DNA of 64,000 nucleotides from Betaproteobacteria bacterium (GTDB taxonomy: Bacteria; Pseudomonadota; Gammaproteobacteria; Burkholderiales; Casimicrobiaceae): positions 372,001 to 436,000 of the forward strand of contig JAAFJO010000001.1 in NCBI GenBank assembly GCA_013298145.1. Reading direction: 5' to 3'. A model generated the notes under the pieces. That model saw only the letters and a list, made by a program, of their open reading frames with translations. It was not told the origin of the DNA and ran no database searches. Positions 16,456 to 26,040 of the stretch are shown piece after piece; position 1 is the stretch's first letter, and each line of letters opens with the position of its first letter. The position numbers and the translations under genes are program-made.

Positions 16456-17610
16456 ATGCGAACCTATTTCGGATTGCCGCAGACCGTGTTCATCCTCGGT
16501 GCGGTGAGCTTCTTGAACGACGCGGCGAGCGACGCGGTGTATCCGTTGTTGCCGCTTTTCTTTGCCGCGACGTTTGCCAGCGGGCCGCAATTGCTCGGCT
16601 TGATCGAAGGGGCGGCGAATGCGACAGCGGCGCTCATGCAGCTTGTCTCGGGGCGGCTCTACGATAAGACCGGGCGGGCAAAGCCGTGGATGATTGCGGG
16701 CTACACACTGCCAGCGCTGTCACGCCCGCTCATTGCGCTCACATCGTTGTGGCCGCTCGTGCTGGCGTTGCGGGTATTGGACCGGATCGGCAAAGGGCTC
16801 CGTTCTGCGCCACGCGATGCGCTACTCGCCGCGAGTGTCGCGCCGGAGAAGCGCGGATACGCGTTCGGCGTGCATCGCAGTGCGGATCATGCAGGCGCGG
16901 TGGTTGGCCCGCTCGTTGCCGCGGCCTTGATCGCAGCGGGGTGGAGCATTCGCGAGGTGTTGGTCGCGACGCTCATTCCCGGTGTTCTCTGCGTATTGCT
17001 CACGCTTTGGGTGAAAGAAGAGGGGCGCGTCGGCGCTGTTGCTAACGCGCCCGCGATTGACTGGCGTTGGCGCACGCTGCCGATCCCGTTTCGGCAGTTT
17101 CTACTCGCGACGGGCTTATTCGCCATCGCGCATGTGAGCAACATGTTTATGCTCCTGCGCGCGAAGGACGCTGGCGTGACCGATGCGCAGATGCCGCTTT
17201 TGTGGGCGGCGTTTTCAGCAGGGGCGATGCTTTTGTCGCCCAAGCTTTCCTCGCTCGGTGATCGCTTTTCACACTGGCGCTGGGTGGCAGTCGGACGCGT
17301 GGGCTACGTCGTCGTTGCGCTCCTCTTTGCGATCTTACCGGCGACACCGCTCAGCATCGCTGTTCTCTTCGCGCTCTATGCCATCGTGATCGCGGCGAGC
17401 GAAGGTGTGGAAAAAGCCGTGGTTGCATCGCTCGTTCCCAAGGCGCAGCTCGGCACGGCGTTCGGTTGGTTTCACCTCGTACGCGGACTCGCCATCCTGC
17501 CGGGCACGGCGGCGTTCGGGCTCATTTGGGGCGCAACCTCACCCATGGTCGCCTTCGCCGTGAGCGCGGCGATTGCTACGGTATCGGTGTTGATGCTTTT
17601 GCGGCGCTAA
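16456..17610 (+). CDS. MFS transporter
   Basis: This is a major-facilitator protein of 384 residues with about 11-12 hydrophobic helices. The loop GRLYDKTGRAKPWMIAGY and the later LRVLDRIGKGLRSAPRDALLA are characteristic of a group of uncharacterised proteobacterial MFS permeases. The substrate cannot be inferred. The start ATG follows GAGAACC. It is transcribed alone, with a likely terminator upstream, and converges on the peptidase gene. Confidence 0.85.
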   Translation: MRTYFGLPQTVFILGAVSFLNDAASDAVYPLLPLFFAATFASGPQLLGLIEGAANATAALMQLVSGRLYDKTGRAKPWMIAGYTLPALSRPLIALTSLWPLVLALRVLDRIGKGLRSAPRDALLAASVAPEKRGYAFGVHRSADHAGAVVGPLVAAALIAAGWSIREVLVATLIPGVLCVLLTLWVKEEGRVGAVANAPAIDWRWRTLPIPFRQFLLATGLFAIAHVSNMFMLLRAKDAGVTDAQMPLLWAAFSAGAMLLSPKLSSLGDRFSHWRWVAVGRVGYVVVALLFAILPATPLSIAVLFALYAIVIAASEGVEKAVVASLVPKAQLGTAFGWFHLVRGLAILPGTAAFGLIWGATSPMVAFAVSAAIATVSVLMLLRR

Positions 17611-17651
17611 GCGACGCTCTGCCACCGAGGAAGGCGAGTCAGTATCGTTGG

Positions 17652-18353
17652 CTAAAGTTGCGTACCTGGCGACACTGCTTGCGGCTCTTGCCCCGCGCGA
17701 AACCATTTGCCGTCGAACGCGCCGTGCAGCGTGATGTCATCGCCGCGAACGCGCAGCCAATCGCCCTCGGGTAACCCGAATACTGGCATGGAAGGATTCG
17801 CGTGCAGAAACTCCGCGAGGCGCTGATCTCGCGTTTCGCCCATCCAACCTTCGGGCACGGCATTCGTGTAATGCGCGTTCAACTGAAAATCGATCACACC
17901 CAGCGCGTCCATGCCGCCCGCATCAATGATCGGCATGTCGTTTGTGGTGCGAATCGTCGGCGCGCAGATGCCGCTGCCCGCGCTCCAACCGAGGTAAGGC
18001 TTCCCTTTGAGGATTTCGTTGCGCAGCGGCACGATCAGCTCTTTACGGCGCAAGTGATGCAGCAGGTTGAACGTGTTACCTCCGTTCACCATGATTGCGT
18101 CAGCTTCTTTGAGCGCGGCAATCGGGTCTTTGAAGTGGTGAATCGCAGTGATTTCTACGCCTTCATCGCGCAAAACTTGCAAGCCGTTGCGAACGTTTTT
18201 CGCCGTGGAATCCCAAACAATCGTCACGCTCGCATAGGGGATCAACACGACTTTTTTCGCGTCGCCAAGCGTTTCGCGAATCGCCTCCACGGCATGTTCA
18301 AGATATTCGCGGCCCGGCATACGCGAATTGGAAAGCAGCAACATATTCTTCAT
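17652..18353 (-). CDS. pepE: Peptidase E-like (S51) dipeptidase
   Basis: Peptidase E cleaves Asp-X dipeptides in the cytosol. The 233 residues align with the family along the whole length: LLLSNSRMPGREYLEHA, the VNGGNTFNLLHHLRR block, and the nucleophile elbow YLGWSAGSGICAPTIRTTNDMP with the catalytic Ser at about 143. DFQLNAHYTNA, which carries the catalytic His, is also present. No signal peptide is seen. The gene diverges from the second MFS gene across 84 nt. Confidence 0.9.
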   Translation of the reverse strand: MKNMLLLSNSRMPGREYLEHAVEAIRETLGDAKKVVLIPYASVTIVWDSTAKNVRNGLQVLRDEGVEITAIHHFKDPIAALKEADAIMVNGGNTFNLLHHLRRKELIVPLRNEILKGKPYLGWSAGSGICAPTIRTTNDMPIIDAGGMDALGVIDFQLNAHYTNAVPEGWMGETRDQRLAEFLHANPSMPVFGLPEGDWLRVRGDDITLHGAFDGKWFRAGQEPQAVSPGTQL

Positions 18354-18437
18354 GTGTCGATGTCAGCTGTGACGTATCGTTGTTGAGTGTCGGATGATAA
18401 TGTTCCCGAGTCTCTGTAATCTTGGCTGTCAATCTTC

Positions 18438-19679
18438 ATGGCGCGAACGAGCGTGTGGCTTTTAGTCGTTGTTTACGCCGCGTTTGTTGCGCTTGGGTTA
18501 CCTGACAACGTGCTCGGCGCTGCGTGGCCGGTGATGCATCGCGATTTCGACGTTAGTTTAGGTTCGCTCGGCGTGCTCGGACTCGCTGGCGCGCTCGCAG
18601 CTGTGACGTCGAGCTTGATCTACGGATGGTTAAAGCGAAAGCCAGAGCCATGGGTGATTTTGGTGGCGAGCGTTGCGTTGATGAGCAGCTCGATGATCGC
18701 TTTTGCATTCATCGATTCATGGTGGGCGGTGATCGCGCTGTGCGTTGTCTGGGGACTTTGCGGCGGCGGAATTGACATTCAGTTGAATCACTTTGCGGCG
18801 AAGCGCTTTTCGGCGCGGCACATGAGCTGGCTACACGGTTGCTGGGGCATTGGCGCGGCGTCTGGCCCGTTGATTCTTGCAGCGGCCCTTGCGTGGAGCG
18901 GCAGTTGGCGTGTTGGATTTGCGGCGCTCGCGCTCGTCATGGGTTCACTTGCCCTCGCGTTTTGGTTATCGCGTCGTTTATGGCCAGATGATGCCGATGA
19001 GGTGGCTGAATCAAGCGGCGCGCCAGAGCCGGCGAGCGCCGCGGCAGCGGCTGAGAACCCGCCAGCGCTTGCCGCGCGCTGGCTGAGCCCGATCTGCTTT
19101 TTCTTGGTAGTGGCTGCCGAGTCCGCAACCGCGATCTGGGTGCCTTCAATCATGACTGAACAACACGGCTCGACCCCGGCGCAAGCCAGTCAATGGGCGA
19201 CTTTATTCTTTGCCGCCTTGACGGTGGGGCGTTTTGCGCTCGGCGCATTCGGTGACCGAATCGGAAATCGGCGACAAGTACGAATCGGTATTGCCGCAGC
19301 GATGGCAGGCGCGTTCGTGTTCTGGTTCTTCGGCGCAACGATCTCAGGCGCTATTGGCTTGGGGCTGATGGGGCTGGGCTCTGCCCCACTTTTTCCCGCA
19401 CTCATGCATGAGACCACGCGTCGCTTCAACGCGGCCTGGACGCAGCGCATGGTGGCACGACAAATGACTGGCGCGTATCTAGCTGGCGCGCTGATGCCGC
19501 TTGCCTACGCTGCGTTGGTTGAGCAGATTGGCGTGAAAGCGATTATCCCGACGGCAATCGCACTGCAAGCCGTACTCGCCATATGCGCTTTGTTGCTAGA
19601 TCGCGTTACACCTGCGACATCCACTTTCGCACAATCTGGCAGTGGCGACCGTGCGCCATCTAATGCGCCTACCCCCTAG
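18438..19679 (+). CDS. MFS transporter, sugar/fucose-permease-like
   Basis: This is a 12-helix MFS permease of 413 residues. The opening VWLLVVVYAAFVALGLPDNVLGAAWPVMHRDF and the phrase GGGIDIQLNHFAAKRFSARHMSWLHGCWGIGAASGPL are typical of the FucP/YfkF-like group. A low-complexity cytoplasmic loop of Ala/Glu/Ser (about 195-215) joins the two halves. The substrate is unknown. It lies directly upstream of uvrA on the same strand with a 130-nt gap. Confidence 0.85.
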   Translation: MARTSVWLLVVVYAAFVALGLPDNVLGAAWPVMHRDFDVSLGSLGVLGLAGALAAVTSSLIYGWLKRKPEPWVILVASVALMSSSMIAFAFIDSWWAVIALCVVWGLCGGGIDIQLNHFAAKRFSARHMSWLHGCWGIGAASGPLILAAALAWSGSWRVGFAALALVMGSLALAFWLSRRLWPDDADEVAESSGAPEPASAAAAAENPPALAARWLSPICFFLVVAAESATAIWVPSIMTEQHGSTPAQASQWATLFFAALTVGRFALGAFGDRIGNRRQVRIGIAAAMAGAFVFWFFGATISGAIGLGLMGLGSAPLFPALMHETTRRFNAAWTQRMVARQMTGAYLAGALMPLAYAALVEQIGVKAIIPTAIALQAVLAICALLLDRVTPATSTFAQSGSGDRAPSNAPTP

Positions 19680-19809
19680 CGGTATTCTGGTTGGATATTT
19701 CCGTGGGGCTGACGAAATCCCCCGGAACTGACCCACGCCCACCACTGAATGGATTTACACTATTGACTTGCAGTTGGGAGGCTGCGTTTCGAATCAAAGT
19801 GTTGTATCC

Positions 19810-22800
19810 ATGGCCAGTAAGCGCACCCCCAAATCAGTAGCCCCCACCCCACCCGCACCGACGATCACTGACATCCGCATTCGCGGCGCGCGGCAAAACA
19901 ATCTCAAGAACCTCGATCTCGATATTCACACCGGCGAATTAACGGTCGTCACCGGTGTGTCTGGTTCTGGGAAATCCTCGCTCGTATTTGACACGCTTTA
20001 TGCCGAAGGTCAGCGCCGCTACGTAGAAACGTTTTCGCCATACGCGCGGCAGTTTCTTGATCGCATGGATAAGCCGCAGGTGGATCGCATCGAAGGCATC
20101 CCGCCTGCAATTGCGATCGATCAAACCAATCCGGTGCGCACGTCGCGCTCTACTGTGGGCACGATGACAGAGGTGAACGATCATCTGAAGCTGCTCTTCG
20201 CGCGGCTTTCGAGTTTGCACTGCCAAGGTTGCGGTACGCGTGTCTCGCGCGACACCTCCGATTCGATCTATGTAGATCTAAAACTTCGCGCCGCGAAACA
20301 TGATGATCCTCGTGTTGCGATTACGTTCCCGGTCACGATTCCTGAGAATTTCACCGAGGCAGAGGTCGAGCAGTTTCTCTCCGCGCAGGGCTATACACGC
20401 ACGCATTCGCGCGAGGGCGCAACGCTTCATGTGATTCAGGATCGCATGCGCGTGGGCGCCGCTGAGAAGGCGCGCGTGATGGAAGCGCTTGAAGCGGCGC
20501 TAATGCTCGGCAAGGGGCGCGTGAATGTGTTCGTATTGGATCTCGCTTCAGCAAAGGAGACTGTTTCTCCCCCTTCAAGGAAGACTTCGAAAAGCGTGTC
20601 GACAAGTACGTTGACGGGCGGGGGATCGGATTCTTCAGCTCAATTAACCGAACCCCATCCCCACCCCAACCCTCCCCTTGAAGGGGAGGGAGCGGTGTGG
20701 CGCTACTCATCCGAGCTGCACTGCGCGGCGTGCGACATCACGTATAGCGAGCCGAACCCGTCGAGCTTTTCGTTTAACAATCCGCTGGGTGCTTGCGACA
20801 CCTGCCGAGGCTTCGGTCGTGTGATCGGGGTTGATCTGGGATTGGTAATCCCAGACGAGGGCAAAACGCTCGGGGATGGCGCGGTGAAGCCCTGGCAAAC
20901 ACCGAGCTTCAAAGAATGCCAAGACGATCTCGCGAAATACATGAAGGCGCGCAACATTCCGATGAATGTGCCGTTTCGCGAGATGGGGCCGAATGATCGC
21001 CGCTACGTGATTGAAGGGGATGACACCTGGCGCTCATGGGAGAAAGACGGCAGTCGCAAGTGGTACGGCGTCATGCGCTTTTTCGATTGGCTCGAATCGA
21101 AGGCGTACAAGATGCACATTCGCGTATTGCTATCGAAGTATCGCGCGTACACCGCATGCACCGCGTGTGAGGGCGCTCGCCTGAAGCCGAGTTCGCTCAA
21201 TTTCAGATTGGGCTCGAAAGCAAATGCGGATCAGGTGCTTCCCGCCGAGAAGCGATATTCACCACGTCATTTCAAGTTCTCTCGCGAAACGCTTGAGGCC
21301 TTGCCCGGCCTCACGATTCATGATGTGATGCTCTCGTCCATCGAGAAGTTGCGTACCTTTTTCAATGAGCTTGATTTTTCCGCAGAAGGTGCGGTGATCG
21401 ACGAAGCAGGCGAGCTCGTGCTCGGTGAAATTCGCTCACGCCTGGGCTACCTTTGCGACGTGGGGCTTGGCTATCTCACGCTGGATCGGCAATCGCGCAC
21501 GCTCTCGGGCGGCGAAGTGCAACGGATCAATCTCACCACGGCACTTGGCACCTCGCTCACCAATACGCTTTTCGTTTTGGATGAGCCTTCGATTGGTCTT
21601 CACCCGCGCGACATGACTCGCATCATCGGCGTGATGCAGCGCTTGAAAAGCGCGGGAAATACGCTGGTGGTCGTGGAGCATGATCCGCAAATCATGTTCG
21701 CCGCAGACCGTTTGCTTGACATTGGCCCGGGGCCAGGCGAGCGCGGCGGCAATATCGTGTTTGACGGCGCACCGCGCACCCTATCGCAAACAAGCAATTC
21801 TGCCACCGCCCAGTATCTCTTGGGCAAGCGGCGTATTTCTAGAGAATCGGTTACCAATTTAACCGCGCGCTCGCGCCAACCCAATAAAGATTACAGCGAT
21901 GTAGCTTTTGATACGATTGCCATCGTCGGCGCTCGTGAAAACAACCTAAAGAACCTCTCGGTTCGCTTTCCGCTACGCGCGCTCACCACGATCACCGGCG
22001 TTTCGGGTTCCGGGAAATCAACGCTCATTCAAGACATCCTCGTCCCCGCGCTCTATAAAGCCAAAGGCAAAACCACCGACGCGCCGGGCCTCTACGACAC
22101 GCTCTACGGTCACCAAAATGTTGACGACGTGGTGTTCGTCGATCAGTCGCCCATCGGCAAATCGTCACGCTCGAATCCCGCGAGCTTTGTCGGTGCGTTT
22201 GATGCGATTCGCGCGATCTTCGCCAAGGCCGCCGCGTCGGTCGAGCGGGGCTACACCGCAGGCACGTTCAGCTTTAACGCAGGCAACGGCCGCTGCCCCA
22301 CATGTTCGGGCTCGGGCTTTGAACACGTCGAGATGCAGTTTTTGTCAGACGTGTATTTGCGCTGCCCTGATTGTGACGGCACGCGCTTCCGCGCAGAAAT
22401 TCGCGAAGTTAAAGTGAATGAGAAGAGCATCAGCGATGTGCTCGACCTGACCGTTTCAGAAGCGCTCATATTTTTTGCCGATATCAAAGGCGGCGCGGAA
22501 GTGTTGCGCACCTTGCAGCCGTTGGCTGATGTTGGGCTTGAATATGTTCGCTTAGGCCAACCGGTGCCCACGCTCTCGGGCGGCGAAGCGCAACGGCTCA
22601 AGCTCGCGGGCCACCTCGCGGAATCGGTGGATGGACGCGCCATTGCCCCGCTGCCGAAGCGCGTGAAAGGCGATTCAGCCGCACCGCGCGGAAAACTTTT
22701 CGTGTTTGATGAGCCGACCACAGGGCTGCACTTCGAAGACATTGCCAAGCTCTTGCGTGCGTTTGACAAGTTGCTTCATAGCGGACATTCGCTCATCGTG

Positions 22801-25800
22801 ATTGAACACAATCTCGATGTGATCGCCGCGAGCGACTGGTTGATTGATCTCGGCCCCGAGGGCGGCGATGCGGGCGGCGAAGTCGTGTTTGAAGGCACAC
22901 CGGCTGACATTCGCAAACACGCAGCCTCACACACTGGCAAAGCGCTCAACGATTACGAGCGCGATTTGCAAGCGCTTGTGGAAAGCACGCAGCGCACGAA
23001 TTACAGCGTGGAAGAGGCGCGTGGAAGCTATCTCGCACGCAGCACCTCGCGCTCGATCCGCGTGCTGCATGCGCGTGAACACAATCTCAAAAACGTGAGC
23101 GTGGAGATTCCGGCGAAGGGCTTCACAGTCATCACCGGGCCTTCAGGCTCAGGTAAATCAACGCTCGCGTTTGACATCATCTTCAACGAGGGCCAGCGCC
23201 GCTATCTGGAATCGCTCAATGCCTACGCGCGGCAGTTCGTGCAGCCCTCTGCGCGACCTGACGTAGACGCGATCTATGGCATTCCACCCACGGTCGCAAT
23301 CGAGCAGCGCGTGTCGCGCGGCGGCCGCAAATCAACCGTCGCCACGCTCACCGAGATTTATCACTTCCTTCGTCTCTTGTGGATGAAGCTGGGCACGCAA
23401 TATTGCCCAACCTGTGATGTGGCCATCGAGCCGCAATCGCTTGATTCAATTGTTGCGCGAGTCATGCGCGATTTCAAAGGCAAACAGGCAACGATCCTCG
23501 CCCCGCTCGTCATCAATCGAAAAGGGCTCTACACCGATCTTGCGAAGTGGGCGAAGGGCAAAGGCTTCTCGCATCTGCGCGTTGACGGAGAAATGATCGC
23601 CGTCGCGCCGTGGCCCCGGCTGGATCGCTTTATAGAGCATACGATTGAGTTGCCGATTGGCACCAATGATGTTGCAGCGAAGAACGAAAAGACCATTCGC
23701 GCCGCGCTGACACAGGGGCTCGATTACGGCAAGGGCGTGGTTCACGTGCTAGCTTGGGCTGCGCGCGCGCCAAACAAGAAAGAAAGCGCGCGCACCCCCT
23801 CACCCCCAACCCCTCTCCCAGAGGTAGAGGGGAGTCAACTCGTGGTGTTTTCAACCAAACGCGCCTGCCCGAGCTGCGGCACGAGCTTTGCTGAGCTTGA
23901 TCCACGGCTCTTCTCGTTTAACAGCAAGCATGGCTGGTGCGCCAGTTGCCAAGGCACAGGCGAGAGCGTGAAGGGATTTAGTCGCGATGAGCGCGTGAGC
24001 GAAGAGTTCGCAGATCGCGAGCTTGATGCATTCCTCGACGCGAAAGAAGCGTTTGAACTCTGCACTGCCTGCGACGGCGCTCGCTTGAATCCCATCGCAC
24101 GCAATGTGCGCTTCCGCGAAGCGGGCATTCACAAATTGGTTGCGCAATCGGTGATTGACGTCGAGCAGTTTGTTCACGCGCTCAAACTGAGCGGCCGCGA
24201 AGAAGAGATCGCGCGCGACATCGTCGCCGAGGTGAAATCGCGTCTTGCCTTCTTGAAAGAGGTGGGGCTTGGCTATCTCACACTTGATCGCAGTGCGCCC
24301 ACGCTTTCTGGCGGCGAGGCGCAGCGAATTCGTTTGGCGGCGCAGCTAGGCTCCAATTTACAAGGCGTTGCTTACGTGCTTGATGAGCCCACGATTGGTT
24401 TGCATCCGCGCGATAACCGCATCTTGCTTGATGTGCTCGAAAAGCTGCAGGCGAAGGGCAACACGTTGGTGGTAGTCGAGCATGACGAAGACACCATCCG
24501 GCGGGCGCACCATATCATTGATCTTGGCCCTGGCGCGGGCGTTCGCGGCGGCGAAATCGTTGCGCAGGGCACAGCGGCTGAACTAAAGGCGAATCCGAAA
24601 TCGATCACTGGAAAGTTCCTCAAGAAGCCGCTCCAGCATCCCGTGCATCAGCGTGCGCCGATTGCAAAGGACGCTGAATCCATTGAGATTAAAGCTGCGT
24701 CAGCCAACAACTTGCGCAGCGTAGACGCACGCATTCCACTCAAGCGACTCAACGTGATCACGGGTGTCTCGGGTTCGGGCAAATCGACGCTCGCTCGCGA
24801 AGTGCTGCATGCGAATCTGGCAGCACTGGTCAGCGCGAAAAATACGCGCAAGAAATTGCCAGCGCTCTACGGTTGCAAAGCCATTGACGGATGGGACATC
24901 GTTGATCGTGTGCTCGAAGTCGATCAAACGCCGATTGGCAAAACGCCGCGTTCTTGCCCGGCAACCTACATCGGTTTCTGGGACAACATCCGCAAACTCT
25001 ACGCCGAAACCACCGAAGCCAAGATGCGCGGCTACACCGCTGGCCGTTTCTCATTCAACACATCGGGCGGACGATGTGATGCGTGTGATGGCGCGGGCGT
25101 AAAGACCATCGAGATGAACTTCTTGCCCGATGTGAAATTGCCTTGTGACGTATGCAACGGCGCACGCTTCAACAGCGAAACACTCTCCGTCAAATGGCGC
25201 GAAAAATCGATTGGTGATGTGCTGAAAATGGATGTTGACGATGCGGTGGAATTCTTCGCATCGATGCCCTCGATTCATCATCCACTGAAGCTGATGCAAG
25301 ATGTGGGCTTGGGCTATCTCACCTTAGGTCAGCAAAGCCCAACACTTTCGGGCGGTGAGGCGCAACGCATCAAGCTCGTCACCGAACTCGCGAAAGTAAA
25401 AGCGCCGATCGTGCTTACTGAAAGCACCGATCCGAAGGACGCGCCCGTTCTTTCGAAAAAGGCGCAGAAGCTCGCGAAGAACGCCGCGCCCACGCTAGCC
25501 GTGAAAGCTGCGGGTGGCGGACGGCGTTCGCTAAATCCGCATACGCTGTATGTGCTCGATGAACCCACGGTGGGATTGCACATGGCGGACGTGGAAAAGC
25601 TCATCCACGTGTTGCATCGGCTCGTGGAAGCGGGCAATACCGTGGTGCTCATTGAACACAATCTTGATCTCATCGCCGAGGCCGATTGGATCATCGATAT
25701 GGGCCCGGAAGGCGGCACCGGCGGCGGCAACGTCGTCGCGCAAGGCGACGTACCCACGTTGCTGAAGGCAAAAGAAAAGTCGCATACGGGGAGAGTACTA

Positions 25801-25821
25801 AGCGAGTTTTTGCACCAATAG
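19810..25821 (+). CDS. uvrA: Tandem double-length UvrA excinuclease subunit
   Basis: UvrA recognises DNA damage in nucleotide-excision repair and loads UvrB. Normal UvrA has about 950 residues and two ABC ATPase domains. This protein has about 2,000 and four, as two UvrA copies in a row. Walker A motifs (GxSGSGKS) are near residues 50, 730, 1115 and 1655. Each is matched downstream by an LSGGE signature, LDEPTxGLH and an H-loop. Each copy keeps its zinc fingers (CAAC...CDTC, CPTC...CPDC, CPSC...CASC, CDAC...CDVC). Chlamydial UvrA has the same tandem design. Two palindromic repeats are read in frame just before the first zinc finger of each copy. The last ATPase domain has an extra basic insert of about 45 residues before Walker B. 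ATG 19810 was preferred over TTG 19768. Confidence 0.93.
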   Translation: MASKRTPKSVAPTPPAPTITDIRIRGARQNNLKNLDLDIHTGELTVVTGVSGSGKSSLVFDTLYAEGQRRYVETFSPYARQFLDRMDKPQVDRIEGIPPAIAIDQTNPVRTSRSTVGTMTEVNDHLKLLFARLSSLHCQGCGTRVSRDTSDSIYVDLKLRAAKHDDPRVAITFPVTIPENFTEAEVEQFLSAQGYTRTHSREGATLHVIQDRMRVGAAEKARVMEALEAALMLGKGRVNVFVLDLASAKETVSPPSRKTSKSVSTSTLTGGGSDSSAQLTEPHPHPNPPLEGEGAVWRYSSELHCAACDITYSEPNPSSFSFNNPLGACDTCRGFGRVIGVDLGLVIPDEGKTLGDGAVKPWQTPSFKECQDDLAKYMKARNIPMNVPFREMGPNDRRYVIEGDDTWRSWEKDGSRKWYGVMRFFDWLESKAYKMHIRVLLSKYRAYTACTACEGARLKPSSLNFRLGSKANADQVLPAEKRYSPRHFKFSRETLEALPGLTIHDVMLSSIEKLRTFFNELDFSAEGAVIDEAGELVLGEIRSRLGYLCDVGLGYLTLDRQSRTLSGGEVQRINLTTALGTSLTNTLFVLDEPSIGLHPRDMTRIIGVMQRLKSAGNTLVVVEHDPQIMFAADRLLDIGPGPGERGGNIVFDGAPRTLSQTSNSATAQYLLGKRRISRESVTNLTARSRQPNKDYSDVAFDTIAIVGARENNLKNLSVRFPLRALTTITGVSGSGKSTLIQDILVPALYKAKGKTTDAPGLYDTLYGHQNVDDVVFVDQSPIGKSSRSNPASFVGAFDAIRAIFAKAAASVERGYTAGTFSFNAGNGRCPTCSGSGFEHVEMQFLSDVYLRCPDCDGTRFRAEIREVKVNEKSISDVLDLTVSEALIFFADIKGGAEVLRTLQPLADVGLEYVRLGQPVPTLSGGEAQRLKLAGHLAESVDGRAIAPLPKRVKGDSAAPRGKLFVFDEPTTGLHFEDIAKLLRAFDKLLHSGHSLIVIEHNLDVIAASDWLIDLGPEGGDAGGEVVFEGTPADIRKHAASHTGKALNDYERDLQALVESTQRTNYSVEEARGSYLARSTSRSIRVLHAREHNLKNVSVEIPAKGFTVITGPSGSGKSTLAFDIIFNEGQRRYLESLNAYARQFVQPSARPDVDAIYGIPPTVAIEQRVSRGGRKSTVATLTEIYHFLRLLWMKLGTQYCPTCDVAIEPQSLDSIVARVMRDFKGKQATILAPLVINRKGLYTDLAKWAKGKGFSHLRVDGEMIAVAPWPRLDRFIEHTIELPIGTNDVAAKNEKTIRAALTQGLDYGKGVVHVLAWAARAPNKKESARTPSPPTPLPEVEGSQLVVFSTKRACPSCGTSFAELDPRLFSFNSKHGWCASCQGTGESVKGFSRDERVSEEFADRELDAFLDAKEAFELCTACDGARLNPIARNVRFREAGIHKLVAQSVIDVEQFVHALKLSGREEEIARDIVAEVKSRLAFLKEVGLGYLTLDRSAPTLSGGEAQRIRLAAQLGSNLQGVAYVLDEPTIGLHPRDNRILLDVLEKLQAKGNTLVVVEHDEDTIRRAHHIIDLGPGAGVRGGEIVAQGTAAELKANPKSITGKFLKKPLQHPVHQRAPIAKDAESIEIKAASANNLRSVDARIPLKRLNVITGVSGSGKSTLAREVLHANLAALVSAKNTRKKLPALYGCKAIDGWDIVDRVLEVDQTPIGKTPRSCPATYIGFWDNIRKLYAETTEAKMRGYTAGRFSFNTSGGRCDACDGAGVKTIEMNFLPDVKLPCDVCNGARFNSETLSVKWREKSIGDVLKMDVDDAVEFFASMPSIHHPLKLMQDVGLGYLTLGQQSPTLSGGEAQRIKLVTELAKVKAPIVLTESTDPKDAPVLSKKAQKLAKNAAPTLAVKAAGGGRRSLNPHTLYVLDEPTVGLHMADVEKLIHVLHRLVEAGNTVVLIEHNLDLIAEADWIIDMGPEGGTGGGNVVAQGDVPTLLKAKEKSHTGRVLSEFLHQ
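20560..20697. repeat. Palindromic repeat inserted in frame in uvrA, first copy
   Basis: The core is a perfect 10-bp-arm palindrome (CCCTCCCCTT-G-AAGGGGAGGG, 20670-20690) preceded by the typical C-rich flank of dispersed intergenic repeats. A partial related block (CTCCCCCTTCAAGGAAG) near 20571 may mark the other end. It translates as a Ser/Thr-rich, then Pro-rich stretch ending PHPNPPLEGEG, foreign to UvrA, located immediately ahead of the zinc-finger region beginning WRYSSELHCAAC. The frame stays open through the whole insert. Confidence 0.85.
23786..23836. repeat. Palindromic repeat inserted in frame in uvrA, second copy
   Basis: A C-rich block (CACCCCCTCACCCCCAACC) leads into a hairpin with arms CCCCTCT (23810-23816) and AGAGGGG (23826-23832). 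It translates as SPPTPLPEVEG, the well-known reading of such intergenic repeats. It lies directly before VVFSTKRACPSC, the position equivalent to the insertion in the first UvrA copy, but its sequence is of a different subfamily. Confidence 0.85.
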
Positions 25822-26040
25822 CACGCACGGCAGCGCGAGAATCGCTATGCGCTCAACATGCCTCGATAAGCATGGCTGAAGTCACGCTTTCCCCCCCGCA
25901 CCGCCGACCGATGTGGGCGCTGCGCGCAGATCGCGAAGTGGACGTTTCCTCGGCATGCGTTTGAAGCGAAGCCTCACCGAAACTACCGCTTATTGACTTA
26001 AATCAAATTCGCGCTGAGCCGTGGCGATTAGAACGACACG

